Positions 46,693 through 54,004 of a stretch of 64,000 nt of DNA are shown piece by piece. The stretch's first letter is position 1, and the number at the start of each line of letters is the position of its first letter. The stretch is from Hymenobacter sp. BRD128 (GTDB lineage: Bacteria; Bacteroidota; Bacteroidia; Cytophagales; Hymenobacteraceae): assembly GCF_013256625.1 (NCBI RefSeq), contig NZ_CP053908.1, positions 2,790,001-2,854,000 on the forward strand, given 5' to 3'. The position numbers and the translations under genes were made by a program. The notes below the pieces were generated by a model. That model was given only the letters and a program-made list of their open reading frames with translations, did no database searches and was not told where the DNA came from.

Positions 46693-48159
46693 TCACTCGG
46701 CCGCGAGTGGCTGCTGGGTTTCAAAATCGAATAAGGTGAGCCCGCGCAGGCTATAATAAGCCACCCAGCCGGCGCGCAGGGCCAGGATGTAGCTGCGCCG
46801 GGCCAGGTCCTTGGCCGACGAGGCCAGGGTCAAATCGGTGAGGCTGAGGCGGCCGGCTTCGTAGGTGGCGCGCGTGATGGCGTAGCGGCGCTGGGCCAGG
46901 GTATCGGCGCGGGCAGCCAGGCGCGCCTGGCTAGCCAGGGCAGGCACCTGGGCGGCCTGCGTGAGCAAGGTTTGCTCGAAGCTGCGCGCATCCTGGGTCA
47001 CGGCGGCCTGGGTCTGGTCGCGGGCCAGCTCGGCGGTGCGCACGGTGGCGCGGCGCCGGCCCCAGTCCACGAGCGGCAGCGAAAAGGCTAGCGCCACCTG
47101 CTGCTGGTTTTGCAGGGCCGCGTAGCTGTCGAGCAGATAGGGCGCCTGGTTTACGTAGCCCAGGTTGGCGGTGAGCGTGGCCAAAAAGCCGGTGGTGCCG
47201 CGCGCCTGGGCTACGTCGCGGGCCGCTTGCAGCTGGCGGCGGGCGAAGGCCAGCACAGCGGCGCGGTGCTGCCGGGCCTGGGCCAGCGCCTCGGCGGGCA
47301 CCACGGCCGGGGCCGGAGCAGGGGCGGGCACGGCCAGCGCCGGGGCCGCTTCGCCGCTGGCGGGCGCGGGCAGGGCGCAGTAGGTGCGCAGGCTCACGGT
47401 GGCCGTTTCGGCATCGAGCAAGGCCTGGGCCTGGGCCTGCTGGGCGGTGAGCAGGTTGAGCTCAAGCTGGAGCAAGTCGCTTTGGGAGAGGCGGCCGAGC
47501 GCGTATTTTTCGCGGCCCACGCGCAGCAGCTCGGCGGCGGCCTGGGCATTCTGGCCGGCCACGGCGGCGTTCACCTGCTGCAAGAGCACGTCGAAATACA
47601 GTTCCGACACGCGCTGGGCGATGGCCTCGCGGTCTTCGAGGTATTGGCGCTGGCTTTCCTGGTAGCGCAGCGGCGCAATGCGGCGGTCCCACTTCAGGCC
47701 GTTGAAGTACCCCAGCGGCTGGGTCAGGCCCAGGGTAAAGGGCTGGTTGTTATAGCGCTTCTCGGTGCGGATAAAATCATCGAAGCGCTGCACCTGCGAG
47801 CCCACCACCACCTGCCCGCCGGTGAGGCCAATGTTCTGCGTGAGGTTCACGGCCAGCAGCGAATTGTTGTAGCGCACCGACTGAAACGAGGTAGTGCCAT
47901 CGGGCTGCACCACCGGAATGATAGCCCGGCTAAAGCTCGGCACCACGCCTTGCAATGCCAGCTGCGGCCGGTAGCTGGCCTGGTAGGCGCGGTAGGCCCA
48001 GTAGCCGCCCTCGCGGGCGGCGCGGGCCTGCTGGCTGGCCGCCGAGCTAGCCAGCGTTTGTTGAATGAGGGCGGGCAGGGTGAGCGTTTGGGCGGCGGCC
48101 GGGGCTAGCCCACTCAGCCAGCTGCCGACCAGCAATACCCTATAGCGTAGCGCTTTCAT
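46693..48159 (-). CDS. TolC-family outer membrane efflux protein
   Basis: 488 residues: signal peptide (ALRYRVLLVGSWLSGLAPAAAQ), then two repeats of the OEP helical/barrel fold with long Ala/Gln/Leu-rich coiled coils (about 180-250 and 400-470; e.g. AQAAAELLRVGREKYALGRL then SQSDLLQLELNLLTAQQAQA). It forms the outer-membrane duct of a tripartite exporter. A Pro/Ala stretch around residue 270-295 (PAPASGEAAPALAVPAPAPA) is an unusual low-complexity insert between the repeats. It starts 2 nt after the HlyD-like gene. Confidence 0.92.
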   Translation of the reverse strand: MKALRYRVLLVGSWLSGLAPAAAQTLTLPALIQQTLASSAASQQARAAREGGYWAYRAYQASYRPQLALQGVVPSFSRAIIPVVQPDGTTSFQSVRYNNSLLAVNLTQNIGLTGGQVVVGSQVQRFDDFIRTEKRYNNQPFTLGLTQPLGYFNGLKWDRRIAPLRYQESQRQYLEDREAIAQRVSELYFDVLLQQVNAAVAGQNAQAAAELLRVGREKYALGRLSQSDLLQLELNLLTAQQAQAQALLDAETATVSLRTYCALPAPASGEAAPALAVPAPAPAPAVVPAEALAQARQHRAAVLAFARRQLQAARDVAQARGTTGFLATLTANLGYVNQAPYLLDSYAALQNQQQVALAFSLPLVDWGRRRATVRTAELARDQTQAAVTQDARSFEQTLLTQAAQVPALASQARLAARADTLAQRRYAITRATYEAGRLSLTDLTLASSAKDLARRSYILALRAGWVAYYSLRGLTLFDFETQQPLAAE

Positions 48160-48161
48160 AC

Positions 48162-49412
48162 CTACTGGCTGATGGCTAAAGCCGGCGTGTCGGCGTAGGT
48201 TTTGGTGGCGGAAATAATCAGCTCCTCCCCTTTAGCCAGGCCGCTGAGCACCTGCACGTAGTCGGTATTGCTATCGCCAAAGCGCACTACTCGGCGCACC
48301 GCCCGGCCACCGGCCAGCACAAATACCGGCTGCTCTCGCCCGCCCTGGTAGAAGGGGCCATTTTTGACGCGCAGCACGCCCCGGTGGGCGCGGGTTATCA
48401 CGAAGACATCGGCCCGCAGATTGGCCCGCAGCGCGGGGTGGTGGTCGTTGGCCAGGGTGGCGTAGAAGGTCACCACGCCCTTATCCACGGCCGGGCTGAT
48501 GCTGGCCACGGTACCGGGCAGGTCGGTGCCGGGGCCGAGGCGCACCCGCACGGCATCGCCGGGGTGCAGCTGGTCGGCGTAGGTATCGGCGATGGTGGCG
48601 CGCACCCGGTAGCGGCTCAGGTCGGCCACCCGGGCCAGGGCATCGCCGGCCTGCACGGTGGCGCCCAGGTTGTCGTTGACCCAGGTGAGCACGCCGGGCA
48701 GCTGGCTGCTGATGTCGGCCTGGCGCAGCTTGGCAGCCTGCTCGGCTATGCTGCGCTGCTGCATCGATACGGTGAAGCCCAGCTCGCGGCGGTCGGCCTG
48801 GCTAGCCTGCCGCTGGTTGCGGAGCTGCCGCCGCAGGCGCTGGGCTTCGAGGCTGGCAGTGTGCAGGTTGAGCTCGGCCTGGCGCACGGCTTCGGCCGTG
48901 CCGCCCCCTATTTCGAGCAGGTGCTGCTCGTCGCGCAGGGCCGATTGCAGGCTGCTCACTTTCAGGTCCTGGGCCTGCTGCTGGGCTTGCAGGTCGGTGA
49001 GGCTGCGGGCCAGGGCTAGCCCCAGCTGGGCGTTCTTATTTTGGTTGCGCAGCTGCTCGTCGTCGAGCTTGGCCAGGGTCGAGGCGGCCAGGTCTTTGTC
49101 GAGCTCCACAATGGTTTGGCCGGGCTGCACGTGGGCGCCCACCGCCAGCGCCACGCGCCGCACGGTGCTCTGGATGGGGCTCGTAAGCACGACCTCACGC
49201 CCCGGAATAACAGTGCCAGCGGCCGTGAGCGTGGCATCCACATCGCCGGTTTCGACCGGGGCCGTGAGAATATCGACGCGCCGCAAACTGGGCTGAATGA
49301 GGCGCCGCAGCCCCGGCCCGGCCGCCAGCAGTGCGGCCAGCGCCCCCAGGCCCAGCAGCCAAGCGCGAAGCTGGCGGCGGCGTTGCGTAGCGGAGTCAAG
49401 TACTCTGTCCAT
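48162..49412 (-). CDS. HlyD/RND-family membrane fusion (periplasmic adaptor) protein
   Basis: 416 residues: a cytoplasmic N-terminus and one TM helix ([19 protein letters not shown]), then a biotinyl-lipoyl-like domain ([20 protein letters not shown] ... [20 protein letters not shown]), a long coiled-coil hairpin (about 120-235), and the closing lipoyl and beta-barrel domains ([39 protein letters not shown]). It joins the inner-membrane ABC complex to the TolC channel. ATG 49412 gives a normal N-terminus; the longer frame runs into the promoter. It is the first gene of the efflux locus. Confidence 0.93.
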   Translation of the reverse strand: MDRVLDSATQRRRQLRAWLLGLGALAALLAAGPGLRRLIQPSLRRVDILTAPVETGDVDATLTAAGTVIPGREVVLTSPIQSTVRRVALAVGAHVQPGQTIVELDKDLAASTLAKLDDEQLRNQNKNAQLGLALARSLTDLQAQQQAQDLKVSSLQSALRDEQHLLEIGGGTAEAVRQAELNLHTASLEAQRLRRQLRNQRQASQADRRELGFTVSMQQRSIAEQAAKLRQADISSQLPGVLTWVNDNLGATVQAGDALARVADLSRYRVRATIADTYADQLHPGDAVRVRLGPGTDLPGTVASISPAVDKGVVTFYATLANDHHPALRANLRADVFVITRAHRGVLRVKNGPFYQGGREQPVFVLAGGRAVRRVVRFGDSNTDYVQVLSGLAKGEELIISATKTYADTPALAISQ

Positions 49413-49447
49413 TGGTGGGCAGCTAGAGGGTAAGTTTCCAACACCTA

Positions 49448-49464
49448 AGCCAAGGGCCATGCCA
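49448..49464 (-). promoter_or_regulatory. Sigma-54-like promoter of the efflux locus
   Basis: Minus strand TGGCATGGCCCTTGGCT compared with TGGCACGNNNNTTGCW: the GG at -24 and spacing of 10 to the -12 element are right; one clear mismatch (GG for GC). The -12 end is about 36 nt from the HlyD ATG. An NtrC-type regulator is encoded in the same locus. A palindrome AGTTAC-N4-GTAACT (49464-49479) abuts the -24 end. Confidence 0.5.
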
Positions 49465-49505
49465 GTTACACAAGTAACTTGTTTTAAAGCACTTATTCAA
49501 CAAAT

Positions 49506-49564
49506 GACACCCTGTCTATTTGCAAAATCTGTCCGTTTTTGAACAGCCTGCCCACTGCTGGACA
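49506..49564 (-). promoter_or_regulatory. Cluster of TGTCC/GGACA half-sites, candidate enhancer (UAS)
   Basis: GACA-CCC-TGTC (49506-49516), CTGTCC-N6-GAACAG (49529-49546) and GGACA (49560-49564) lie about 42-100 bp upstream of the -24 element, the usual place for NtrC-family binding sites. Inferred from dyad symmetry and position only. Confidence 0.35.
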
Positions 49565-49600
49565 CCTACCCCCGTATTTATACCTAGCATGTTTATGCTA

Positions 49601-49632
49601 TTGCGCACTACTCAGCATACCCCCGACCTTTG
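49601..49632 (+). promoter_or_regulatory. Promoter TTG-N21-GACCTTTG for a short transcript
   Basis: TTG 49601-49603 and GACCTTTG 49625-49632, similar to the boxes before queA and the TonB receptor. It reads away from the HlyD gene into the short frame at 49660. Confidence 0.4.
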
Positions 49633-49659
49633 CCGGCACCTTCCTACTCTTTCTTTGCT

Positions 49660-49731
49660 ATGTACAAACTTAGTTTCTTCTTTCAGGGTGCTGTCCTGCT
49701 CAGCTTAATAATAGCAGCCCGCTATGTATAG
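49660..49731 (+). CDS. Possible 23-residue hydrophobic peptide
   Basis: ATG 49660 to TAG 49731 encodes a peptide starting MYKLSFFFQGAVLLSLIIAA and ending RYV. It looks like a lone signal/transmembrane helix. It lies 28 nt after a promoter-like GACCTTTG, and its stop codon is within a perfect 15-bp hairpin (49710-49743). It could be a small membrane peptide or a decayed signal peptide of a lost gene. Supported only by position and composition. Confidence 0.25.
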   Translation: MYKLSFFFQGAVLLSLIIAARYV

Positions 49732-49743
49732 CGGGCTGCTATT
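49710..49743. terminator. Perfect 15-bp hairpin with TGTA loop
   Basis: Stem AATAGCAGCCCGCTA / TAGCGGGCTGCTATT. No long T run on either strand (minus strand continues TATTAAGC). It lies 50 bp downstream of the sugar transferase gene (minus) and at the end of the short peptide frame (plus), so it could end both. Confidence 0.5.
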
Positions 49744-49792
49744 AGCAGGGGCAACCGCCGCTGGCCAGGTTTCAGCCAGCGGCTAGCCTAGC

Positions 49793-50428
49793 CTAGCCGG
49801 CACCTTCTTCTTTGCCTTCCTTCTGCGGTGCGCTGCCCCGGAAGGGAGGCATTGTTGCTTCGCCGGCAGCCGCGATGCCGCGCCGGCCCAGCACCCGCCC
49901 GGCCGTGCGCCACAGGATGCGCAGGTCGAGCGCCAGGCTCTCGTGGTTCACGTACCACTCGTCGTAGGCAAATTTTTCTTCCCACGTAAGCGCGTTGCGG
50001 CCATTCACCTGCGCCCAGCCGGTGAGGCCGGGGCGCACCAGGTGGCGGCGCGCCTGCCGGGGCGAGTACAGCGGCAGGTACTGCGGCAGCAGCGGCCGGG
50101 GGCCCACTAGGCTCATATCGCCGCGCACAATGTTCCAGAGCTGGGGCAGCTCATCGAGCGAAGTGGCGCGCAGCCAGCGGCCTAGCGGCGGCAAGCGCTG
50201 GGCATCGGGCAGCAGCTGGCCGGTGGCCGGGTGGCGGGCGGCGGTCATGGTTTGCAGCTTATAGAGCGTAAAAAGCCGCCCGCCCAGCCCCGGCCGCGGC
50301 TGCCGGAATAGCCAGGGGCCGCCGTTTTGCCACGCGGCCACGCCCACGCCCAGCGCCAGCAGCGGAGCCGTGAGCAGGGCTAGCGGCAGGGCCACGGCCA
50401 GGTCGAGCAGGCGCTTGCCAGGATACAT
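49793..50428 (-). CDS. Undecaprenyl-phosphate sugar phosphotransferase (bacterial sugar transferase)
   Basis: 211 residues of the WcaJ/EpsL-type catalytic domain. It has one N-terminal membrane hairpin (LLDLAVALPLALLTAPLLAL), the family motifs LYKLQTMT, WLRATSLDELPQLWNIVRGD, MSLVGPRPLLPQYLPLY and PGLTGWAQVNGRN. It starts lipid-linked oligosaccharide synthesis by moving a sugar-phosphate from a nucleotide sugar to undecaprenyl phosphate at the inner membrane. It lacks the large N-terminal membrane domain of WcaJ (short form). The C-terminal 25 residues are variable. Start ATG 50428. It is divergent from ispE. Confidence 0.93.
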   Translation of the reverse strand: MYPGKRLLDLAVALPLALLTAPLLALGVGVAAWQNGGPWLFRQPRPGLGGRLFTLYKLQTMTAARHPATGQLLPDAQRLPPLGRWLRATSLDELPQLWNIVRGDMSLVGPRPLLPQYLPLYSPRQARRHLVRPGLTGWAQVNGRNALTWEEKFAYDEWYVNHESLALDLRILWRTAGRVLGRRGIAAAGEATMPPFRGSAPQKEGKEEGAG

Positions 50429-50430
50429 GT

Positions 50431-50590
50431 TGCTGAGTTGTGAGGTATGACTTGTGAGTTATAAATCGGGGCCGGCGCGGGGTGCGCGGGGGTAGCCAAC
50501 CTTTTCTTTGTGCGAAGTAAGGAAAACGTGAGTTGCAAGCACCGGCCAGCCTGGCCCCAACTCGTAACTTATAACTCATAACTCATCATT
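50431..50590. repeat. Imperfect inverted GAGTTATGAGTTAT-type repeat pair
   Basis: The arm near 50431-50463 (CTGAGTTGTGAGGTATGACT) and the reverse complement of 50558-50590 (GATGAGTTATGAGTTATAAG) resemble each other over about 30 nt with several mismatches. They frame the intergenic region between the sugar transferase and ispE. Confidence 0.4.
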
Positions 50591-50594
50591 CAAC

Positions 50595-51422
50595 TTGCTA
50601 GCCTTCCCCAACGCCAAGCTCAACCTGGGCCTTTACGTGACAGCCAAGCGGCCCGACGGCTACCACGCGCTCGAAACCGTGTTTTTGCCCCTGCCCTGGA
50701 CTGATGTGCTCGAAGTGCTACCCGCCCCCAAAGGCCAGCCAGCCTCCGGCCTCACGCTGAGCGGCCGGCCTATTCCGGGCGAGGTAGCTAGCAACCTGTG
50801 CCTCAAAGCCTACGGACTACTAAAGGCAGACATGCCCGACTTGCCCGCCGTGCAGATGCAGCTGCACAAAATCGTGCCTATCGGCGCTGGCCTGGGTGGC
50901 GGCTCGGCCGATGCGGCGTTTGCGCTGCGCGCCATCGGCGACGTGTTCAACCTGCATATGACCACCGAACGGCTCGAAGGCTACGCCCGTCGGCTGGGGG
51001 CCGACTGCGCGTTTTTCATTCAAAATACGCCCCGCCTAGCCCTGGAAAAAGGCGACGTGTTCGAGCCCATCGACCTGAACCTGACCGGCACATCCTGCGT
51101 GGTGGTGTATCCGGGGCTGCACATCAGCACGGCGCAGGCGTTTGCGGGCATCGTGCCGCGGGTGCCGCTCAACTCATTACGGGCAGCGCTGGCCGAGCCG
51201 ATGGCTCATTGGCGGAATATTATTTTCAACGACTTTGAACAATCGCTGGCCCCCACCTATCCGGTGCTAGCCGAAATAAAGCAGCAGCTTTATGAGGCGG
51301 GCGCCACCTACGCCAGCCTCTCGGGCTCGGGCTCGGCGGTGTATGGCTTGTTTCCGGGGCTAGCCGAAGCGCCTACCCTAGCCTGGCCCGGCGAGTACCT
51401 GGTGTGGCGCGGTTTCTTGTAA
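50595..51422 (+). CDS. ispE: 4-diphosphocytidyl-2-C-methyl-D-erythritol kinase
   Basis: IspE is the GHMP kinase that phosphorylates CDP-ME in the non-mevalonate (MEP) isoprenoid pathway. 275 residues. It has the N-terminal FPNAKLNLGLYVTAKRPDGYH (Lys/Asp of the active site), the ATP loop VPIGAGLGGGSADAAFALRA, the GADCAFFIQNTPRLALEKGD region and the C-terminal YASLSGSGSAVYGLF. The start is probably TTG 50595, giving M-L-A-F-P-N-A-K-L-N. No other MEP gene is nearby. Confidence 0.95.
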   Translation: MLAFPNAKLNLGLYVTAKRPDGYHALETVFLPLPWTDVLEVLPAPKGQPASGLTLSGRPIPGEVASNLCLKAYGLLKADMPDLPAVQMQLHKIVPIGAGLGGGSADAAFALRAIGDVFNLHMTTERLEGYARRLGADCAFFIQNTPRLALEKGDVFEPIDLNLTGTSCVVVYPGLHISTAQAFAGIVPRVPLNSLRAALAEPMAHWRNIIFNDFEQSLAPTYPVLAEIKQQLYEAGATYASLSGSGSAVYGLFPGLAEAPTLAWPGEYLVWRGFL

Positions 51423-51454
51423 GATACGGGGCTTGCCACTGCCCCTCGCCCCTC

Positions 51455-52384
51455 CTACGCGATGGCGTCCACGGCCTGCTTGCGGGCGCGGCGCTGGTTC
51501 CACTGGTCGAGCACGGGATGCACGAGCACGCTGGCCAGAATAAGCACCGTGCCCAGGTAGAAGCCGCCCGACATCTTTTCCTTTCCAAAGCCCGGCACGC
51601 CGAGCACAAACATGAGCTGCGCCAGCACGATGCCGTAGACCGGCTCCAGGTTGATGGTCAGGTTCACCACAAAAGCCGAGATGCGCTTCATCAGCTCCAC
51701 CGACGACGAGAAGGCGTACACCGTGCACACGCCGGCCAGCAGTAGCAGCCACAGCCAGTCGAGGCCGTGCCAGGCCAGCTGCAGGCCCTGGCCGCGGGTG
51801 AAATAGCGGCTATAAACCGGAAAGAAGAGCACGAGGCTCAGGCAAGCGCCCAGCATCTCATAAAAGGTGAGGCGCACCGGCGCGTGGCGCTTCACGAGCT
51901 GCGAGTTGAGCACGCTAAACAGCGCCGACAAGCCCGCCGACGCCACCGCCACCAGCAGGCCGGTGAGCTGCGTAAACTCGGCCTGCGAAATCAAATACAG
52001 CCCGAGCATGGCCAGCAGGCCCAGCCCCACCTCGTAGGGCCGCACGCGCCGCCACAAAATCAGCGGCTCGAGCAAGGAGGTCCAGAGCGCGAGCGTGGCT
52101 AGCCCCGCCAGGCACACACTGACGGACGACAGGCGCGCGGCCAGAAAAAAGGTAATCCAGTGCGCCGCCACCAGCGTGCCCACGCCCAGCAGCTTCAGGG
52201 CCTCGGCGGGGGCCACGCGCCAGCCGAGGCCGCGCGCTAGCAGCAGGCCGGCTAGCCCGGTGCTGGCCAGCAGCGTGCGCCAGAATACCAGCTCGACCGG
52301 CGGCACCGTGAGCAGCTTGCCCAGAATGGCGGTGAAGCCCCACAACAGGACAATGAAATGCAGCTTGAGGTAGTCTTTGAGCAT
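51455..52384 (-). CDS. EamA-family (DMT superfamily) transporter
   Basis: 309 residues with ten predicted TM helices in two EamA halves (LHFIVLLWGFTAILGKLLTV ... VELVFWRTLLASTGLAGLLL in the first; ASAGLSALFSVLNSQLVKRH and LWLLLLAGVCTVYAFSSSVE in the second). The segment NLTINLEPVYGIVLAQLMFV followed by LG is the conserved last-helix region of the family. Probably a drug/metabolite exporter of the inner membrane; the substrate is unknown. Its ATG (52384) lies 13 nt from a TCATTGC palindrome, and the upstream gene is lptF/G on the same strand. Confidence 0.9.
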   Translation of the reverse strand: MLKDYLKLHFIVLLWGFTAILGKLLTVPPVELVFWRTLLASTGLAGLLLARGLGWRVAPAEALKLLGVGTLVAAHWITFFLAARLSSVSVCLAGLATLALWTSLLEPLILWRRVRPYEVGLGLLAMLGLYLISQAEFTQLTGLLVAVASAGLSALFSVLNSQLVKRHAPVRLTFYEMLGACLSLVLFFPVYSRYFTRGQGLQLAWHGLDWLWLLLLAGVCTVYAFSSSVELMKRISAFVVNLTINLEPVYGIVLAQLMFVLGVPGFGKEKMSGGFYLGTVLILASVLVHPVLDQWNQRRARKQAVDAIA

Positions 52385-52396
52385 CAGGCGATGAGT

Positions 52397-52440
52397 AATC
52401 GTTTGTCATTGCCGCGCTGCGCTCGCAATGACAAACGGTT
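52397..52440. repeat. Solo TTGTCATTGC palindrome
   Basis: A 16-bp stem with one mismatch (52397-52412 and 52425-52440), core GTCATTGC / GCAATGAC with a 12-nt GC-rich loop. The core matches the outer ends of the GIY-YIG cassette at 53574-53960, so it is probably a solo copy of the same repeat. A fragment (AATGACAGGCG) follows at 52446-52456. Confidence 0.7.
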
Positions 52441-52459
52441 TTGTTAATGACAGGCGGTT

Positions 52460-53539
52460 TTATTTCGGCACTACCCGGTAGAGGAAAAGCCCGATAACCG
52501 AAAACACCATGCCCGGCACCCAGGCCGCCAGCATGGGTGGCACCGAGCCCACCGAAGCCAGGTTGCGCGAGAGCATCACGAAGATGATAAAAATGAAGGC
52601 CAGCACGAAGCCCAGCGCAATTTGCCCGCCCACGCCGGCGCGGCTCTTGCGCGCGCTCAGCACCACCCCAATGAGGGTCAGAATGATGGTATCGAAGGGG
52701 TAGGCGTAGCGCTCGTATTTCACGCTCAGGTACTGGGCCGTATCGTTGGCGCCGCGCATTATTTTGGTGGCAATCAGGTCGTTCAGCTCGGGCGAAGTCA
52801 GCGTTTCGGCCAGCCGGTAGGTACTGGCAAAATCCTTGGGGTAAAGATTGAGCGTAGTGTCGCGGGCCGGAATAGTTTGCAGCGTTTCGCCGGTAAGGCC
52901 GTGAAAGGTGCGCACGCTCTGGGTCGTGAGCTTCCAGGCCTGCTTGGTCGAGTCCCAGGCAATGGCATCGGCCGTGAGGCGGCGGCGCAGAATGGTGCTG
53001 TCGATGGTTTCGAGCGCAAAGCGGTAGCCGATATTCTGGTCGGCGTTATAGCTTTCGAGGTACACGTAGCTATGCGGCCCGATTTTGACGTGAATATTTC
53101 TTCCCTCGTATTTCCAGGGCTCCTGCACGTGCAGGTTCTCAAATTTCACTATCTCCTTGGTGCCCTTCGGAATAATCCAGCTGATGAGCCCGAACGTGAG
53201 CACCGCGATAATGCCCGCCCCCATGGTGTAGGGCAGCAGCAGCCGCTCGAAGCTCATGCCGCTGGCTAGCATGGCCACCAGCTCGGTGCGCGCCGCCAGC
53301 CGCGAGGTCACGAATACTACCGCGATGAAGATGGTAATCGGCGCCAGCAGGTTGGCAAAATACGGAAACAGGTAGATGTAGTAGTGCGTGAAAACGTGCC
53401 AGAACGTGAGGTTATGGTGCAAGAAATCGTCGTTTTTCTCCGTGTAGTCAATCACGCATATCACCGACACGAGCATGATGACCGTGAAGAAGAACGCGGT
53501 CAAGAACTTGCCAATGATGTATTTATCAAGAATTTTCAT
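52460..53539 (-). CDS. LptF/LptG-family permease (YjgP/YjgQ)
   Basis: 359 residues. LptF and LptG form the inner-membrane permease that extracts LPS for transport to the outer membrane. It has the typical N-terminal MKILDKYIIGKFLTAFFFTV and TM segments (IFIAVVFVTSRLAARTELVA), a periplasmic beta-jellyroll domain (about 115-250) and three C-terminal TM helices (DTIILTLIGVVLSARKSRAG, LGFVLAFIFIIFVMLSRNLA). The frame extends 23 residues further upstream, but that part is translated repeat (LLRGARNDRR), so ATG 53539 is chosen. It follows tgt on the same strand, with the GIY-YIG cassette between. Confidence 0.92.
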   Translation of the reverse strand: MKILDKYIIGKFLTAFFFTVIMLVSVICVIDYTEKNDDFLHHNLTFWHVFTHYYIYLFPYFANLLAPITIFIAVVFVTSRLAARTELVAMLASGMSFERLLLPYTMGAGIIAVLTFGLISWIIPKGTKEIVKFENLHVQEPWKYEGRNIHVKIGPHSYVYLESYNADQNIGYRFALETIDSTILRRRLTADAIAWDSTKQAWKLTTQSVRTFHGLTGETLQTIPARDTTLNLYPKDFASTYRLAETLTSPELNDLIATKIMRGANDTAQYLSVKYERYAYPFDTIILTLIGVVLSARKSRAGVGGQIALGFVLAFIFIIFVMLSRNLASVGSVPPMLAAWVPGMVFSVIGLFLYRVVPK

Positions 53540-53573
53540 GTAGTGAGTATTGACCAGAAATCTACCATCCACC

Positions 53574-53960
53574 CGTCTGTCATTGCGAGCCCCGCGAAGC
53601 AAGCGCACCCGAACGATTCCGACCGGTCTTTATTCCGCCATCAAATCGCGCTAACCAGGGTTCAGTTCCTGAATGAGCGCCAGCTTCTTGGCGCGCGAGC
53701 CGCCTTGGCACTGCTTTTCGCGCTCAATGGCCGCCGTAATACTGGGTGATGCTTCAAAATAAACTAGCTTGGTCACATGGTATTGCTTGATAAATCCCTC
53801 ATGGTCAACCGCTTTATGCTCAGCTACGCGGCGCGCCAAGTTGCTAGTTACCCCAACGTAAAGCACGGTATAGTAAGGATTGGCAAGAATGTGCACGTAG
53901 TAGGTGTTCATACGCAGTCGTTCGGGTGCGCTTGCTTCGCTGTGCTCGCAATGACAGGCG
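53574..53960. mobile_element. GIY-YIG cassette with 42-bp terminal inverted repeats
   Basis: Left arm 53574-53615 and right arm 53919-53960 are inverted copies identical at 39 of 42 positions, beginning CGYCTGTCATTGCGAGC and continuing GCGAAGCAAGCGCACCCGAA. They enclose one gene, a GIY-YIG endonuclease (53651-53911). Total 387 bp. No clear target duplication is seen. The element separates tgt from lptF/G. Confidence 0.7.
53651..53911 (-). CDS. GIY-YIG nuclease-domain protein
   Basis: 86 residues made up of a single GIY-YIG domain: the motif appears as YYVHILANPYY then LYVGVTSNLARRVAEHK (Y-V-H / Y-V-G form), followed by KLVYFEASPSITAAIEREKQ and KKLALIQELNP. The catalytic Tyr pair, the Arg in NLARR and the Glu (IEREKQ) are retained. 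The family includes UvrC-like and YhbQ-like nucleases that cut DNA. Start ATG 53911 lies only 7 nt from the right inverted repeat, leaving no room for an ordinary leader. It is the sole gene of the cassette, so it is the obvious candidate for recognising or cutting the repeats; this is inference. Confidence 0.85.
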   Translation of the reverse strand: MNTYYVHILANPYYTVLYVGVTSNLARRVAEHKAVDHEGFIKQYHVTKLVYFEASPSITAAIEREKQCQGGSRAKKLALIQELNPG

Positions 53961-54004
53961 TTTTTGGGTAGTTGACTGGATGATGGCGCTAGCCACCGCT
54001 GATG

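Noticed and set aside
47110-48108. Plus-strand frame of 332 codons opposite the TolC-like gene
   Set aside because: Gly/Ala/Gln-rich low-complexity shadow of the coiled-coil coding sequence.
53540-53608. N-terminal extension of the LptF/G permease (LLRGARNDRR...)
   Set aside because: It is translated TCATTGCGAGC-type repeat sequence from the cassette arm; the family N-terminus begins at 53539.
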